A DNA stretch of 53,588 nucleotides from Bacillota bacterium (GTDB lineage Bacteria > Bacillota > Sulfobacillia > JAJYWN01), in NCBI GenBank assembly GCA_021791495.1, contig JAJYWN010000006.1:1-53588 (forward strand), read 5' to 3'. The notes under the pieces are model-generated. The model saw only the letters and a program-made list of their open reading frames with translations. It made no database searches and was not told the DNA's origin. Positions 24,685-33,447 of the stretch are shown piece after piece. Position 1 is the first letter of the stretch. Each line of letters opens with the position of its first letter. The position numbers and the translations under genes are program-made.

Positions 24685-25491
24685 CTACTTGATGGGCTGA
24701 AACTTGATCTGCTTGAACTCTTCGGTGAAGTCGGCCAGGTACTGGGCCACCGCGGCGAAGATCCGCTGCCCATTCTCGGCCGTGGCTTTGGCGGGAGACA
24801 GCGCGTAGTCGGCTTCGGTGGAATGTCCGATCTCCAGCATGTCGCCGGTATCCGAGGTGTCACCCGTCCGCAGTCCGAACCGGATCACACCGCCCTTGAA
24901 CTTGGCGGCCGATCCGTCCAAAATCTGGGTGTTCGGCGCCAGCTTCTTATTGACGGGGACGTTGGCCCGGTCCAGGTGCACGGCTTCCGGAGCCAGGGCC
25001 AGCATCATGGAGGTCTCCACGATATCGCCGTGGCCGATCATAGCCCATTCCTTGCTGAGGCCGCCGGCGATGTCCCACCACTGGGTGTAGGCCGCCGTGA
25101 TGCCGCGCTCGCGCAGGTTCCGGCAGATGCTGGAGAGAGCACCGCCGTTGCCACCGTGACCATTGATGAAAAGGATGTGGGTGGCGCCGTAGTTCACCAG
25201 GCAGTCGATGAACCCCTGGTAGTAAGGGGCCAGCGCCGCCGCGGTGGTGGACAGTGTTCCCGGGAAGTCGGTGTGGTACATGGCGTAGCCGATGGGGATG
25301 ACAGGGGTGATGATGGCGTCCACCTTTTCCCCAACCAGCTTGGCCAGGTGGTCGGCGATCAGATAATCGGTCCCAAGGGGCATATGCGGTCCGTGCTGCT
25401 CCACGCTACCGGTAGGCACTAAGACGAGTTTGGTGGTTTTGAAAGCTTCTTTGGCCTGTTCCCAGGTCATGTACGCGAGAGTTTTGCCCAT
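24685..25491 (-). CDS. Creatininase-family amidohydrolase, copy C
   Basis: A 268-residue member of the creatininase/MftE family of metal-dependent amidohydrolases. Metal-site motifs are VPTGSVEQHGPHMPLGTD (Glu and His of the ExH pair, then the Asp), INGHGGNGGAL, and a late Glu in GDIVETSMMLA. It diverges from the other four copies: QHGPHMPLG replaces HNPLG, and its C-terminal half carries RFGLRTGDTSDTGDMLEIGH, which they lack. That suggests a different substrate or step. It lies between aspartate kinase and the M14 deacylase. The ATG start is at 25491. Confidence 0.92.
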   Translation of the reverse strand: MGKTLAYMTWEQAKEAFKTTKLVLVPTGSVEQHGPHMPLGTDYLIADHLAKLVGEKVDAIITPVIPIGYAMYHTDFPGTLSTTAAALAPYYQGFIDCLVNYGATHILFINGHGGNGGALSSICRNLRERGITAAYTQWWDIAGGLSKEWAMIGHGDIVETSMMLALAPEAVHLDRANVPVNKKLAPNTQILDGSAAKFKGGVIRFGLRTGDTSDTGDMLEIGHSTEADYALSPAKATAENGQRIFAAVAQYLADFTEEFKQIKFQPIK

Positions 25492-25590
25492 GTTTCTAAG
25501 AGCCTCCCTTTCTCAATCTATCAAGGACTATCGGTCGCTCGCCTCTCCGTCAATGACGCTCCTCTTCCAGAGATCAGGCGCGCCGCGGCT

Positions 25591-26919
25591 TCAACCGACC
25601 TGTTGTTGCCCCGGCTTGGGTTTGGTCGGCGTGGCAGCGCCCATCACTCCGGTCGCCGCCGGCTTCTCCACCAGGGCGTGCATGGCCCGGGCCGCCTCAC
25701 CGGCTTTGGCCCCATCCACCCACACGGCGATGACATCAGGCCGGGACACCATGGCCAGCACCTCCAGGCCCGCTTTCGCCAGTACCGCCAGGACCTCGGC
25801 GGTCAGGCGCGGCGAGGAAGTGAGGTCCTCTCCCACCAGGCTGACCTTCGAGGCACCGGTGGTGCGGGCCGCGGACAGACCGGCCCCTTTCAGTACGGCC
25901 TCCGCTGCGTCCGCTGCGCGGTCCTCCGTCACCAGGAGCAGGGCTCCCGGCTCGGGATGGATGTCCGCCGCCGGTACGCCGGCCTCTTCCAGCCGTCGCA
26001 GGATGTCCGACTTGCCCAGATGCCCTCCGCCTGCTCCCGACACATCCGCGGCGACGTCTGTCGCCGGCTTCTCTTCAACCTTGAGAACAGTCTGGCCGCC
26101 CAAGACGGCCACGCCCACGGCGCCACCCCGGCCCGGACGGTCGGCCCCGCCCGCCAGGTGTCGCGTGGGGCTGCAGATGAGCGTGCCGGGATCGTCGCTG
26201 AAGGTGGACCGTACCCACAGGGGGATATTCGGCTTCTGCGAGGCGATCTCCACCGCCCGCGGGTGCATCACCTTGGCGCCCTGGTAGGCCATCTGACAGC
26301 AGTCGCCGTAGGTGATCTCGCGGAGCAGCGCCGCCTCGGGGACCACGCGCGGGTCGGCCGTCATGACTCCGGTGACGTCGGTGTAGATCTCGATGGCTTC
26401 GGCCTCCAACGCGACACCCAAAGCCGTCCCGGTGGTGTCGCTCCCACCCCGGCCCAGCGTGGTCACTTCTCCCTCCGCCGTGGCCCCCTGGCCGCCGGCC
26501 ACCACGACGATGTGGCCCTTCTCCAGCAGCCCGCGGACGCGCGCCGTCCGGATCTCCAGGATCCGGGCGTCGCCGTGGTCGGCCGAGGTAACGATGCCGG
26601 CCTGCCCGCCCGTCAGGTACGTGGCCGCATGGCCCCGCCTCTGCAGGTTCGCCGTGACCACCACGCCGGAGATGATCTCCCCGCAGACGAAGATGAGGTC
26701 CATCTCCCGCGCCGCGGTCCCCGGGCAGTCCAGCCGCACCAGGTCCAGCAACGTGTCGGTGGCGTAGGGGGCACCCTTGCGGCCCATGGCCGAGATGACG
26801 GCCACCACGCCGTAGCCCTTGACCTTGGCCGCCTCGATCTTCCGGTAGACCATCTCGCGCGACTCCGGTGTGGCCACCGAGGTCCCGCCGAACTTCTGTA
26901 CCAGGATCTTCGTGGCCAT
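25591..26919 (-). CDS. Aspartate kinase
   Basis: A 442-residue enzyme that phosphorylates aspartate in the first step of lysine, threonine and methionine synthesis (and of dipicolinate in sporeformers). The N-terminal KFGGTS nucleotide motif (9-14) and TTLGRGGSDTTGTALGVALE identify the amino-acid kinase domain. TDVTGVMTADPRVVP and the GAKVMHPRAVEIA motif follow. The last 130 residues form ACT regulatory domains, so feedback inhibition is likely. It starts immediately after the asd stop (26920) and must be cotranscribed with it. Its place inside a creatininase and deacylase locus, rather than a lysine operon, is unusual. Confidence 0.96.
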   Translation of the reverse strand: MATKILVQKFGGTSVATPESREMVYRKIEAAKVKGYGVVAVISAMGRKGAPYATDTLLDLVRLDCPGTAAREMDLIFVCGEIISGVVVTANLQRRGHAATYLTGGQAGIVTSADHGDARILEIRTARVRGLLEKGHIVVVAGGQGATAEGEVTTLGRGGSDTTGTALGVALEAEAIEIYTDVTGVMTADPRVVPEAALLREITYGDCCQMAYQGAKVMHPRAVEIASQKPNIPLWVRSTFSDDPGTLICSPTRHLAGGADRPGRGGAVGVAVLGGQTVLKVEEKPATDVAADVSGAGGGHLGKSDILRRLEEAGVPAADIHPEPGALLLVTEDRAADAAEAVLKGAGLSAARTTGASKVSLVGEDLTSSPRLTAEVLAVLAKAGLEVLAMVSRPDVIAVWVDGAKAGEAARAMHALVEKPAATGVMGAATPTKPKPGQQQVG

Positions 26920-27936
26920 CTACTTGACCAGGCCTTCCTTTACCACCAGTTCCGCGATCTGCACCGCGTTGGTGGCGGCGCCCTTGCGCACCTGATCGCC
27001 GCAGGACCACAAGACCAGGGAGTTCGGGGCGCTGATGTCCTCCCGGACGCGGCCCACCCAGATAAGGTCCTGGTCCGATGTGTCGACCGGCATGGGGTAG
27101 GCGTTATGTGCCGGGTCGTCGACGACCTTGATTCCCGGCGCGGCCGCCAACAGTTCCCGGGCCTTCTCGGGAGTCAGCTTCTTCTCCGTCTCGATGGTGA
27201 TGGCCTCGGAGTGGCTACGGTAGACCGGCACCCGCACGCAGGTGCAGCTCACCTGGAGGTTCGGGTGGTGCATGATCTTCCGCCCCTCGTGCACCATCTT
27301 CATCTCTTCCTTGGTGTAGTCGTTCTCCTGGAAGGTGTCGATGTGCGGGATGACGTTATAGGCGATCTGGTGCTGGAACACCTTGGGCTGGATGGGACGG
27401 CCCTCCAGAATCTGGAGAGACTGCTCGTTCAGCTCAAGGATGCCCATACGCCCGGCGCCGCTGACCGCCTGGTAAGTGGAAACCACCATGCGCTTGACCT
27501 TGGCGTAATTATGGAGCGGCGCCACCGCCACCAGGGCGATGATGGTGGAGCAGTTGGGGTTGGCGATGATGCCCTTGTTCCACCGGATGTCCTCCGGGTT
27601 CACTTCGGGGATCACCAGGGGGACGTCGGGGTCCAGCCGGTAAGCGCTGCTGTTATCAATGACCACGTGGCCCCGTTTCACCGCTTCCGGCGAGAACATG
27701 AGGCTGACATCGTTGCCGACGGCCACCAAGGTGATGCCGCCGCCTTCGAACGACTGCGGCGTGGCCAGTTCGACGGTGTATTCCTTGCCTCTCCAGATGA
27801 TCTTCTTCCCGGCGTCGTTCGGATCCGCCAGGAGCTTCAGACCGGCCACGGGGAAGGACCGTTCGGCGAGGACTTTCAGCATTTCTTGCCCCACGGCGCC
27901 GGTGGCGCCGAGGATGGTGACGTTCACTGGTTTCAT
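26920..27936 (-). CDS. asd: Aspartate-semialdehyde dehydrogenase
   Basis: A 338-residue NADPH-dependent enzyme that reduces aspartyl phosphate. The Rossmann motif ILGATGAVGQEML opens the protein, NPNCSTIIALVAVAPL carries the catalytic Cys, and QAVSGAGRMGILELNEQ and the CVRVPVYRSHSEAI block hold substrate residues. It is directly followed by aspartate kinase with no gap, giving a metabolically coherent pair. A strong hairpin (28010-28048) precedes it, so the pair may be set apart from the upstream creatininase genes or attenuated. Confidence 0.97.
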   Translation of the reverse strand: MKPVNVTILGATGAVGQEMLKVLAERSFPVAGLKLLADPNDAGKKIIWRGKEYTVELATPQSFEGGGITLVAVGNDVSLMFSPEAVKRGHVVIDNSSAYRLDPDVPLVIPEVNPEDIRWNKGIIANPNCSTIIALVAVAPLHNYAKVKRMVVSTYQAVSGAGRMGILELNEQSLQILEGRPIQPKVFQHQIAYNVIPHIDTFQENDYTKEEMKMVHEGRKIMHHPNLQVSCTCVRVPVYRSHSEAITIETEKKLTPEKARELLAAAPGIKVVDDPAHNAYPMPVDTSDQDLIWVGRVREDISAPNSLVLWSCGDQVRKGAATNAVQIAELVVKEGLVK

Positions 27937-27989
27937 TCTGTCGTATCCCCCTTCGACCGTCTAAAACCAAACGCGACAGGTCTTCAAGA

Positions 27990-28050
27990 CCCAAAACCAC
28001 TCACCACGTCCGCGCGGACCGCCTCACTGAACGGGGCGGCCCGCGCGGCG
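27990..28050 (-). terminator. Hairpin between the creatininase pairs and asd
   Basis: CCGCGCGGACCGCC (28010-28023) and GGCGGCCCGCGCGG (28035-28048) form a 14-bp stem with one wobble pair, extended by CCAC/GTGG pairs. On the minus strand it is followed by GTGGTGAGTGGTTTTGGG. It could terminate or attenuate transcription from the creatininase genes before asd. Confidence 0.6.
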
Positions 28051-28066
28051 CGGTGGTTAACAGTCT

Positions 28067-28819
28067 CTACAGCTTGATCTTCCGCAGTTCGGCGCAGAGG
28101 CCAACATTGTACTCGATATACGCGTCCATCATAGCCTGGCCCAGCTCTTTATTGGCCCCAAAGGGCGGCCGGCCCATGTTCCCCACCTTCTGGCGCTTGT
28201 CCAGTGGGATGGGGAGGCCGATGCGCACGCCGCGGTAACCGGTGGCGGTAATCCCGTCGGTCAGGTCACTGACGGTGGCGGCGCGGGCCTTGGTCATGTC
28301 CACGGTATCGGCGTTCACGGCCATCATGACCGAGGTCTCGAAGTGGCCGCCGTGATCGTCGCAGGGCCAGTCTTCATTGATCTGGGCCAGGGTGGTCCAC
28401 CACTCGGTGTGGGAGCCGACTACCCCGTACTTCTCGTACAGGTCGCCCATGACCATGCCCAGGATAGGCACGTTGCCGCCGTGTCCGTTCACCCACAGGA
28501 AGCGGCGGGCGCCGTGCTTGATGTAGCTCTCGGCGTAGGAGACCAGGATCTTCCGGTAGAGTTCCGGGTCCAGGGTGACCGTGCCAGGAAAACCGGCGAT
28601 GCCCGCCGCCCAGCCGAAGGGCATGACCGGGGCCACAGGGGCGCCCGCCTTCGCACCGATACGCTCGGCGCACCAGGCGGCTACCAGCATGTCTACTCCC
28701 AGGGGGTTGTGGCGGCCGTGTTCTTCGATGCTGCCGACGGGGATGATGACCAGGTCGTTGCCGACCATGGCTTCTTTGAACTCAGACCAGGACATTTCCT
28801 CTATGAGCACTTTCATCAT
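28067..28819 (-). CDS. Creatininase-family amidohydrolase, copy A2
   Basis: A 250-residue copy. Motifs: IPVGSIEEHGRHNPLGVDML (ExH pair and Asp), WVNGHGGNVPILG, a YEKYG segment, and CDDHGGHFETSVMMAVN with the late His and Glu. Known family members hydrolyse cyclic or peptide amides with two bound metals. It is closest by eye to copy A1 (29709-30470), sharing HGRHNPLGVD, NVPILG and EDWPCDDHGGHFETS. It begins with ATGATG behind GGAGGG and lies 31 bp after copy B2. Probably part of a heteromeric or sequential pair with B2. Confidence 0.93.
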   Translation of the reverse strand: MMKVLIEEMSWSEFKEAMVGNDLVIIPVGSIEEHGRHNPLGVDMLVAAWCAERIGAKAGAPVAPVMPFGWAAGIAGFPGTVTLDPELYRKILVSYAESYIKHGARRFLWVNGHGGNVPILGMVMGDLYEKYGVVGSHTEWWTTLAQINEDWPCDDHGGHFETSVMMAVNADTVDMTKARAATVSDLTDGITATGYRGVRIGLPIPLDKRQKVGNMGRPPFGANKELGQAMMDAYIEYNVGLCAELRKIKL

Positions 28820-28850
28820 TTTCTTTTCGGCCCTCCTCTGGAAGTGATCC

Positions 28851-29609
28851 CTAGACGACGAGCTTGCGCAGTTCCTGGGCCAATCCGACGCAGAAGTCCA
28901 CGTAGGCGGAGTACATCTTTTCGCCCAGAGCCTTGTTGGCCTTTTCGGCCGGGGCGCCGTAGTTGCCCTGCGGGGTCAGCTTATCGAGGGGGATGGGAAT
29001 GGGGACGGAAGCCCCCGCGAACTTCAGGCCTTCCTCCCACTCCAGCTTGTCGGTGAGTTGTTTGCGCGGGAGGGTCTTGGCCTTCGACATATCGACGATC
29101 TTCTCGTTCACGGCCATCATCATCGAGGTTTCGTAGTGGCCGCCGTGATCGTTGCACGGGATGTCGGCTATGTGCGGCAGCACGGTCCACCATTCGGAGT
29201 TGGTGGAGATAACCCCGTACTTCTCGTAGAGGTCGTTGGCGACGAACCTCAGGGCCGTCACGTTCCCGCCATGGCCATTGATGAACAGGAACCGCTTGGC
29301 GCCGGCCCGGATGAAGGCCTCGCACACCTGGACCATCACTTGGCGCAGGATCTCCGGATCGATGTGGGCCGTGCCGGGGAAGCCCATGAGGTTACGGGCG
29401 TTGCCGATGGGCATGACCGGGGCCACCGGGGCTCCGACCTTCTCGCCCACGTCCTTGGCCACGGCACGGGCGATTAGCATGTCCGTGCCCAGGGGGTTAT
29501 GCATGCCGTGCTCTTCGATGCTGCCGACCGGCACGATGACCAGGTCGTTGGAGGACATGGCTTCGCCAAAATCGCTCCAGGACATTTCCTCGATCATTAC
29601 CGTCTTCAA
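28851..29609 (-). CDS. Creatininase-family amidohydrolase, copy B2
   Basis: A 252-residue copy from TTG at 29609 (GGAGGTAGCCAC directly upstream); an upstream start at 29648 would add 13 residues without homology. Motifs are [41 protein letters not shown] and CNDHGGHYETSMMMAVNE. B-type features shared with B1 are the [14 protein letters not shown] opening, [10 protein letters not shown] or [10 protein letters not shown], and a C-terminal DKLTPQGNYG segment; A-type copies lack the last two. The short gap to A1 holds a GC-rich hairpin (about 29655-29708), possibly marking the junction of the duplicated units. Confidence 0.93.
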   Translation of the reverse strand: MKTVMIEEMSWSDFGEAMSSNDLVIVPVGSIEEHGMHNPLGTDMLIARAVAKDVGEKVGAPVAPVMPIGNARNLMGFPGTAHIDPEILRQVMVQVCEAFIRAGAKRFLFINGHGGNVTALRFVANDLYEKYGVISTNSEWWTVLPHIADIPCNDHGGHYETSMMMAVNEKIVDMSKAKTLPRKQLTDKLEWEEGLKFAGASVPIPIPLDKLTPQGNYGAPAEKANKALGEKMYSAYVDFCVGLAQELRKLVV

Positions 29610-29708
29610 GTGGCTACCTCCAGTTTCTGCTGCGCTGTCCGTTGCCATGTCTGTGTAGCCCGGCTGGGGGCACGCCCCGGCCGGCGGCCCCGGCCAAGCC
29701 CGGGCCGG

Positions 29709-30470
29709 CTAGACCTTCATCTTCCGCAGTTCCGCCGCCAGACCCACGCAGTAATCCACATAGGTCTGGATCATGGCCTTGCCCAGTTCCGCGTTGGCGC
29801 CCCACGGCTCACGGCCGCGGTTCGCCACTTTCTGCCCGGCCTGGCGCTTGTGGGACGGGATGGGCAGGGTCACGGAGACGCCCCGGTAGCCGCCCGCGGC
29901 CAGACCCTCAGACAGAAAGCTGGTGGGAGCCACGCGGGCTTTGGCCATGTCGACGATGTCGGGATTCACGGCCATCATCACGGAAGTCTCGAAGTGGCCG
30001 CCGTGATCGTCGCAGGGCCAATCCTCCTTCAGCTGTTTCAGGGTGGTCCACCACTCCGTGAAGGAACTGATGGTCCCGTACTTTTCGTAGAGGTCGCCGG
30101 CCACGTTGCCAAGGATCGGGACGTTGCCACCGTGACCGTTAATCCACAGGAACCGCTTGGCGCCGTGCTTGATGTAGCTTTCGGCGTAAGAGAAGAGGAC
30201 CTTTCGGTAGAGCTCCGGGTCCAGGGAGACGGTGCCCGGATACCCGGCCAGGCTGGCGGCCCAGCCGAAGGGCATCACCGGGGCCACCGGGGCGCCGACC
30301 TTCTCGCCGATGAGTTTCGCGCAATAGGCGGCCACCAGGAGGTCCACACCCAGGGGATTATGGCGTCCGTGCGCTTCCAGGCTGCCGACCGGCATGATGA
30401 TGAGGTCGTTGCCGGCCATGGCCTCCTTGAATTCGCTCCAAGACATTTCCTCGATCAGGACTTTCTTCAC
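29709..30470 (-). CDS. Creatininase-family amidohydrolase, copy A1
   Basis: A 253-residue copy starting with GTG at 30470, 12 bp after the stop of B1. Motifs are MPVGSLEAHGRHNPLGVDLL, INGHGGNVPILGNVAGDLYE and CDDHGGHFETSVMMAVNP, so all expected metal residues are present. The closest relative is A2, with the same GRHNPLGVD and HFETSVMM signatures. The C-terminal segment has KRQAGQKVANRGREPWGANAEL, slightly longer than in A2. No divergence suggesting inactivation is seen. Confidence 0.93.
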   Translation of the reverse strand: MKKVLIEEMSWSEFKEAMAGNDLIIMPVGSLEAHGRHNPLGVDLLVAAYCAKLIGEKVGAPVAPVMPFGWAASLAGYPGTVSLDPELYRKVLFSYAESYIKHGAKRFLWINGHGGNVPILGNVAGDLYEKYGTISSFTEWWTTLKQLKEDWPCDDHGGHFETSVMMAVNPDIVDMAKARVAPTSFLSEGLAAGGYRGVSVTLPIPSHKRQAGQKVANRGREPWGANAELGKAMIQTYVDYCVGLAAELRKMKV

Positions 30471-30482
30471 TCCCAGCCCCCC

Positions 30483-31241
30483 TTAGATGAGAATCTTCCG
30501 GAGCTCGGCGCAGAGGCCCACGCAGAAGTCCACGTAGGTGTCGAAGAGCCGGTCGCCAATCTCCTTGCTGGCGCCTTCCACGTCCTCGCCGTAGCTCCCC
30601 TGCGGCGTGAGCTTGTCCACGGGAAGCGGGAGGGGCACCGAGGCGCCGCGGAACTTGACCCCTTCGTCCACGGTGAACCCGTCGGCGGGCGGCGTGCGCG
30701 GGACGGTCTTGGCCTTCTTCATGTCGACAATGCGGTGGTTTGCTGCCATCATGAAGGAGGTTTCATGCTTTCCGCCGTGCTCCGAGACGTTCAGACCGAT
30801 GAGCTGATGGAGGGTGGTCCACCATTCGCTGTTGGTCGCGATGACGCCGTACTTCTCATAGAGGTCGTTGGCCACGAAACGCAAAGCGTTGGCGTTGCCA
30901 CCGTGGCCGTTGATGAAGAGGATCCGCTTGGCGCCGTGGCGGATGAAGGCTTCGCAGACCTGCACCATTACCTGGCGCAGTAATTCGCCGTCAAGGTTTA
31001 CGGTCCCAGGGAAACCCATGAGGTTGCGGGCAAAACCGATGGGCATGACCGGCGCCACAGGCACGCCCATTTTCTCTCCGACCGCCTTGGCTACGGCCAG
31101 GGCGATGTGCGTGTCCGTCCCCAGAGGGTTGTGGGGGCCGTGGGACTCGGTGCTGCCAACAGGGACAATAATGAGGTCGTTGGAGGACATGGCTTCCTGG
31201 AAATCAGACCAGGACATTTCCTCGATCATCACCGTCTTCAA
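30483..31241 (-). CDS. Creatininase-family amidohydrolase, copy B1
   Basis: From TTG at 31241, supported by GGGAGGG, the protein has 252 residues; the frame extends upstream to 31325 but that part shows no similarity to B2. Motifs are [40 protein letters not shown] and [17 protein letters not shown]. Thr and Ser around the ExH pair differ from the other copies and may tune the substrate. It is the first of the four-gene array and lies 157 bp after the DppF-type ATPase; a GC-rich hairpin (31351-31381) sits in that gap. Confidence 0.92.
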   Translation of the reverse strand: MKTVMIEEMSWSDFQEAMSSNDLIIVPVGSTESHGPHNPLGTDTHIALAVAKAVGEKMGVPVAPVMPIGFARNLMGFPGTVNLDGELLRQVMVQVCEAFIRHGAKRILFINGHGGNANALRFVANDLYEKYGVIATNSEWWTTLHQLIGLNVSEHGGKHETSFMMAANHRIVDMKKAKTVPRTPPADGFTVDEGVKFRGASVPLPLPVDKLTPQGSYGEDVEGASKEIGDRLFDTYVDFCVGLCAELRKILI

Positions 31242-31398
31242 TTGATGGTTCCCTCCCGTCTGACGAGACAACTGCCACCTTGCGCCTGAACGTCCAGCTC
31301 TTTCACTTTCGTCGAATCCTGCCAAGGTCCGACTTCCCGACTAGCAGAGCGGCGGGCCGCCCGGGAGGGCGGCCGGCGGCGGAAGACCTGAGAATGAC

Positions 31399-32400
31399 CT
31401 ATTGCCCCCAGAAGTGGCAGGCCACGGTGCGTCCCGGCGCTACCTCTTGCAGCTCGGGCTCGCTGGCTTTGCAGATATCTCTGGCCCTGACGCAACGCGG
31501 ATGGAACCGGCAGCCCGTCGGGATGTGGATGGGGCTCGGCGGCTCTCCCTCGATGGCGTACTCGCGGTGCCGCACCCGCGGGTCGAGGACGGGTGCCGCG
31601 GCGGCCAAAACCTTGGTGTAGGGGTGGAGGGGGCGTTCGAAGAGTTCCTGGGTGGGGGCCAACTCCACCACCTTCCCCAGATACATGACGGCCACGCGGT
31701 GCGTGATGTGCCGAATGACACGCAGGTCGTGAGACACGAAGAGGAGCGTGAGATGGAGGTTCTCCTGCAAGTCCTGCAGGAGGTTGATGACCTGAGCCTG
31801 GATGGAAACGTCCAGGGCCGAAACCGGCTCGTCGGCGATGATGAAGAGCGGGTCCACCGCCAGAGCGCGCGCGATGCCCAGGCGCTGGCGCTGGCCGCCC
31901 GAGAACTCACCCGGGAAGCGGTCGGCGGCGGCGATGTTCATGCCGACCATGGCCATGAGTTCAGCCACGCGCGCCTCGGCGTCCTTGGGAGCGCAGACCT
32001 TATGGACGGTCATGGCCTCAATCAACATTTCGCGGACGGACAACCGCGGGTTCAGTGAAGAGTACGGGTCCTGGAAGACCATCTGCATGTGCCGGCGATG
32101 GCCCCGGAACTCCTGGCGGCTGATGTGGGTGATGTCCTTGCCGTTGAACAAGACCGTGCCCTTGTCGGGCTCCTCCAGCCGGAGGATGGCCTTGGCCAGC
32201 GTACTTTTCCCGCAGCCGCTCTCGCCCACCAGACCTAGGGTTTCACCCTGTTTGATGACCAGGCTGACTCCATCCACGGCCCTCACCGACAGCGCCGGCT
32301 TGCGGGCGATGACGTCAAGAATGGCCTGCTTCAGTGGAAAGTGCTTGTAAAGGTCCTTGATGACCACCAAGGGCTGCTCGCCAATGGATGCCACGGCCAT
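31399..32400 (-). CDS. dppF: Dipeptide/oligopeptide ABC transporter ATPase (DppF/OppF type)
   Basis: A 333-residue ATP-binding subunit with Walker [18 protein letters not shown], signature [16 protein letters not shown], Walker [13 protein letters not shown] and the C-terminal oligopeptide extension that includes [14 protein letters not shown], which can bind an iron-sulphur or zinc centre in this family. The [16 protein letters not shown]-loop is typical of OppF. It starts three bases after the DppD stop. With the partner ATPase it drives import through DppB and DppC. Confidence 0.95.
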   Translation of the reverse strand: MAVASIGEQPLVVIKDLYKHFPLKQAILDVIARKPALSVRAVDGVSLVIKQGETLGLVGESGCGKSTLAKAILRLEEPDKGTVLFNGKDITHISRQEFRGHRRHMQMVFQDPYSSLNPRLSVREMLIEAMTVHKVCAPKDAEARVAELMAMVGMNIAAADRFPGEFSGGQRQRLGIARALAVDPLFIIADEPVSALDVSIQAQVINLLQDLQENLHLTLLFVSHDLRVIRHITHRVAVMYLGKVVELAPTQELFERPLHPYTKVLAAAAPVLDPRVRHREYAIEGEPPSPIHIPTGCRFHPRCVRARDICKASEPELQEVAPGRTVACHFWGQ

Positions 32401-32403
32401 GCT

Positions 32404-33441
32404 CTATCGCCTCCCTTCGGCGACGTTGCCCAGATCGATGATGCCGGACTGCCCGTCCAGCTTGGCGATGAAGTGGCAACGGGAGAAGTGCCCGGGGCCC
32501 ACCTGGACCATCTCCGGATATGTCTCCGTGCAGATGGATTCCGCGAAACGGCAGCGGGGTGCAAAGGGACATCCGGGCGGCAAGTTAGCCAGGTTCGGCG
32601 GCTGGCCCGTGATGGGTTGCAGACGCGAACCGCGCGCCCCGTGAGGCAGCGATCCCATCAGGCCCAGGGTATAGGGATGCCGCGGCGCTCCGAACAAGGT
32701 CAGCGTATCGGTGATTTCCACGATGCGCCCGGCGTACATGACGGCCACACGATCGCACATCTGAGCCACGATCCCCAGGTCGTGCGTGACCATGATGACG
32801 CTCATGCCGAGCCGCTCCTTCAGGCTGACGATGAGCTTCAGGATCTGGTCCTGGATGGTCACGTCCAGGGCGGTGGTGGGCTCGTCGGCCAGGAGGATTT
32901 TGGGCTCCGCCGCCAGAGTGATGGCGATCATGGCGCGTTGACGCATGCCCCCGCTGAACTGGTGAGCGTATTCCTCGATGCGGCGCTCGGGCGACGGCAC
33001 GCCCACCAGGCGCAGCAGTTCGACGGCCCGGGCGTTCTTCTGGTCGGTGGTCAGACCTTTGTTCTCCAGGGACTCGAAGATCTGCTCGCGGATGCGGATG
33101 ACCGGGTTCAGGGCGGTCATCGGTTCCTGGAAGATCATGCCGATCTCACTGCCGCGGTACTTGCGCATTTCGCCCAGGGGGACCTTCAGCAGGTCCTGGC
33201 CCTTATAGCGGACGCTACCGCTGATGATCCTCCCCGGCGGCGCGATGAGACGCAGGATGGAGCGGAGGGTCTGGCTCTTCCCGCTGCCGCTTTCGCCCAC
33301 CAGCCCGAAGGTCTCGCCGGCGGCCAGGCTGAAACTGACGCCGTCGACGGCTTTCACGGTGGCGTCCTTCATGAAGAAGTATGTCTTGAGGTCCTCGACC
33401 TCCAGAAGGTTCTGTCCGCTCTTGACTACCTCAAGTGGCAT
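32404..33441 (-). CDS. dppD: Dipeptide/oligopeptide ABC transporter ATPase (DppD/OppD type)
   Basis: A 345-residue ATPase with Walker A GLVGESGSGKSQTLRSI, GMIFQEPMTALNPV, signature FSGGMRQRAMIAITLA, Walker B ILLADEPTTALDVTIQ and the family C-terminal CPFAPRCRFAESIC motif. In Walker A the residue after GKS is Gln where Thr or Ser is usual, a small variation. The N-terminal segment TYFFMKDATVKAVDGVSF is the usual peptide-transporter opening. It follows DppC by 6 bp. The substrate class is peptide-like, though the neighbours suggest a modified amino acid or cyclic amide. Confidence 0.95.
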   Translation of the reverse strand: MPLEVVKSGQNLLEVEDLKTYFFMKDATVKAVDGVSFSLAAGETFGLVGESGSGKSQTLRSILRLIAPPGRIISGSVRYKGQDLLKVPLGEMRKYRGSEIGMIFQEPMTALNPVIRIREQIFESLENKGLTTDQKNARAVELLRLVGVPSPERRIEEYAHQFSGGMRQRAMIAITLAAEPKILLADEPTTALDVTIQDQILKLIVSLKERLGMSVIMVTHDLGIVAQMCDRVAVMYAGRIVEITDTLTLFGAPRHPYTLGLMGSLPHGARGSRLQPITGQPPNLANLPPGCPFAPRCRFAESICTETYPEMVQVGPGHFSRCHFIAKLDGQSGIIDLGNVAEGRR

Positions 33442-33447
33442 CTCTCG

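Noticed and set aside
25603-28077. An 824-codon plus-strand open frame opposite aspartate kinase and asd
   Set aside because: Both real genes on the other strand have intact motifs; the antisense translation is Arg/Gly/His-rich low-complexity sequence.
29499-30983. A 494-codon plus-strand frame across three creatininase genes
   Set aside because: Mirror of conserved genes; repeated motifs within it merely reflect the paralogy of the real genes.
28067-31241. Mycofactocin cluster suggested by MftE-like creatininase proteins
   Set aside because: No mftA precursor peptide, mftC radical SAM or mftD/F gene is nearby.
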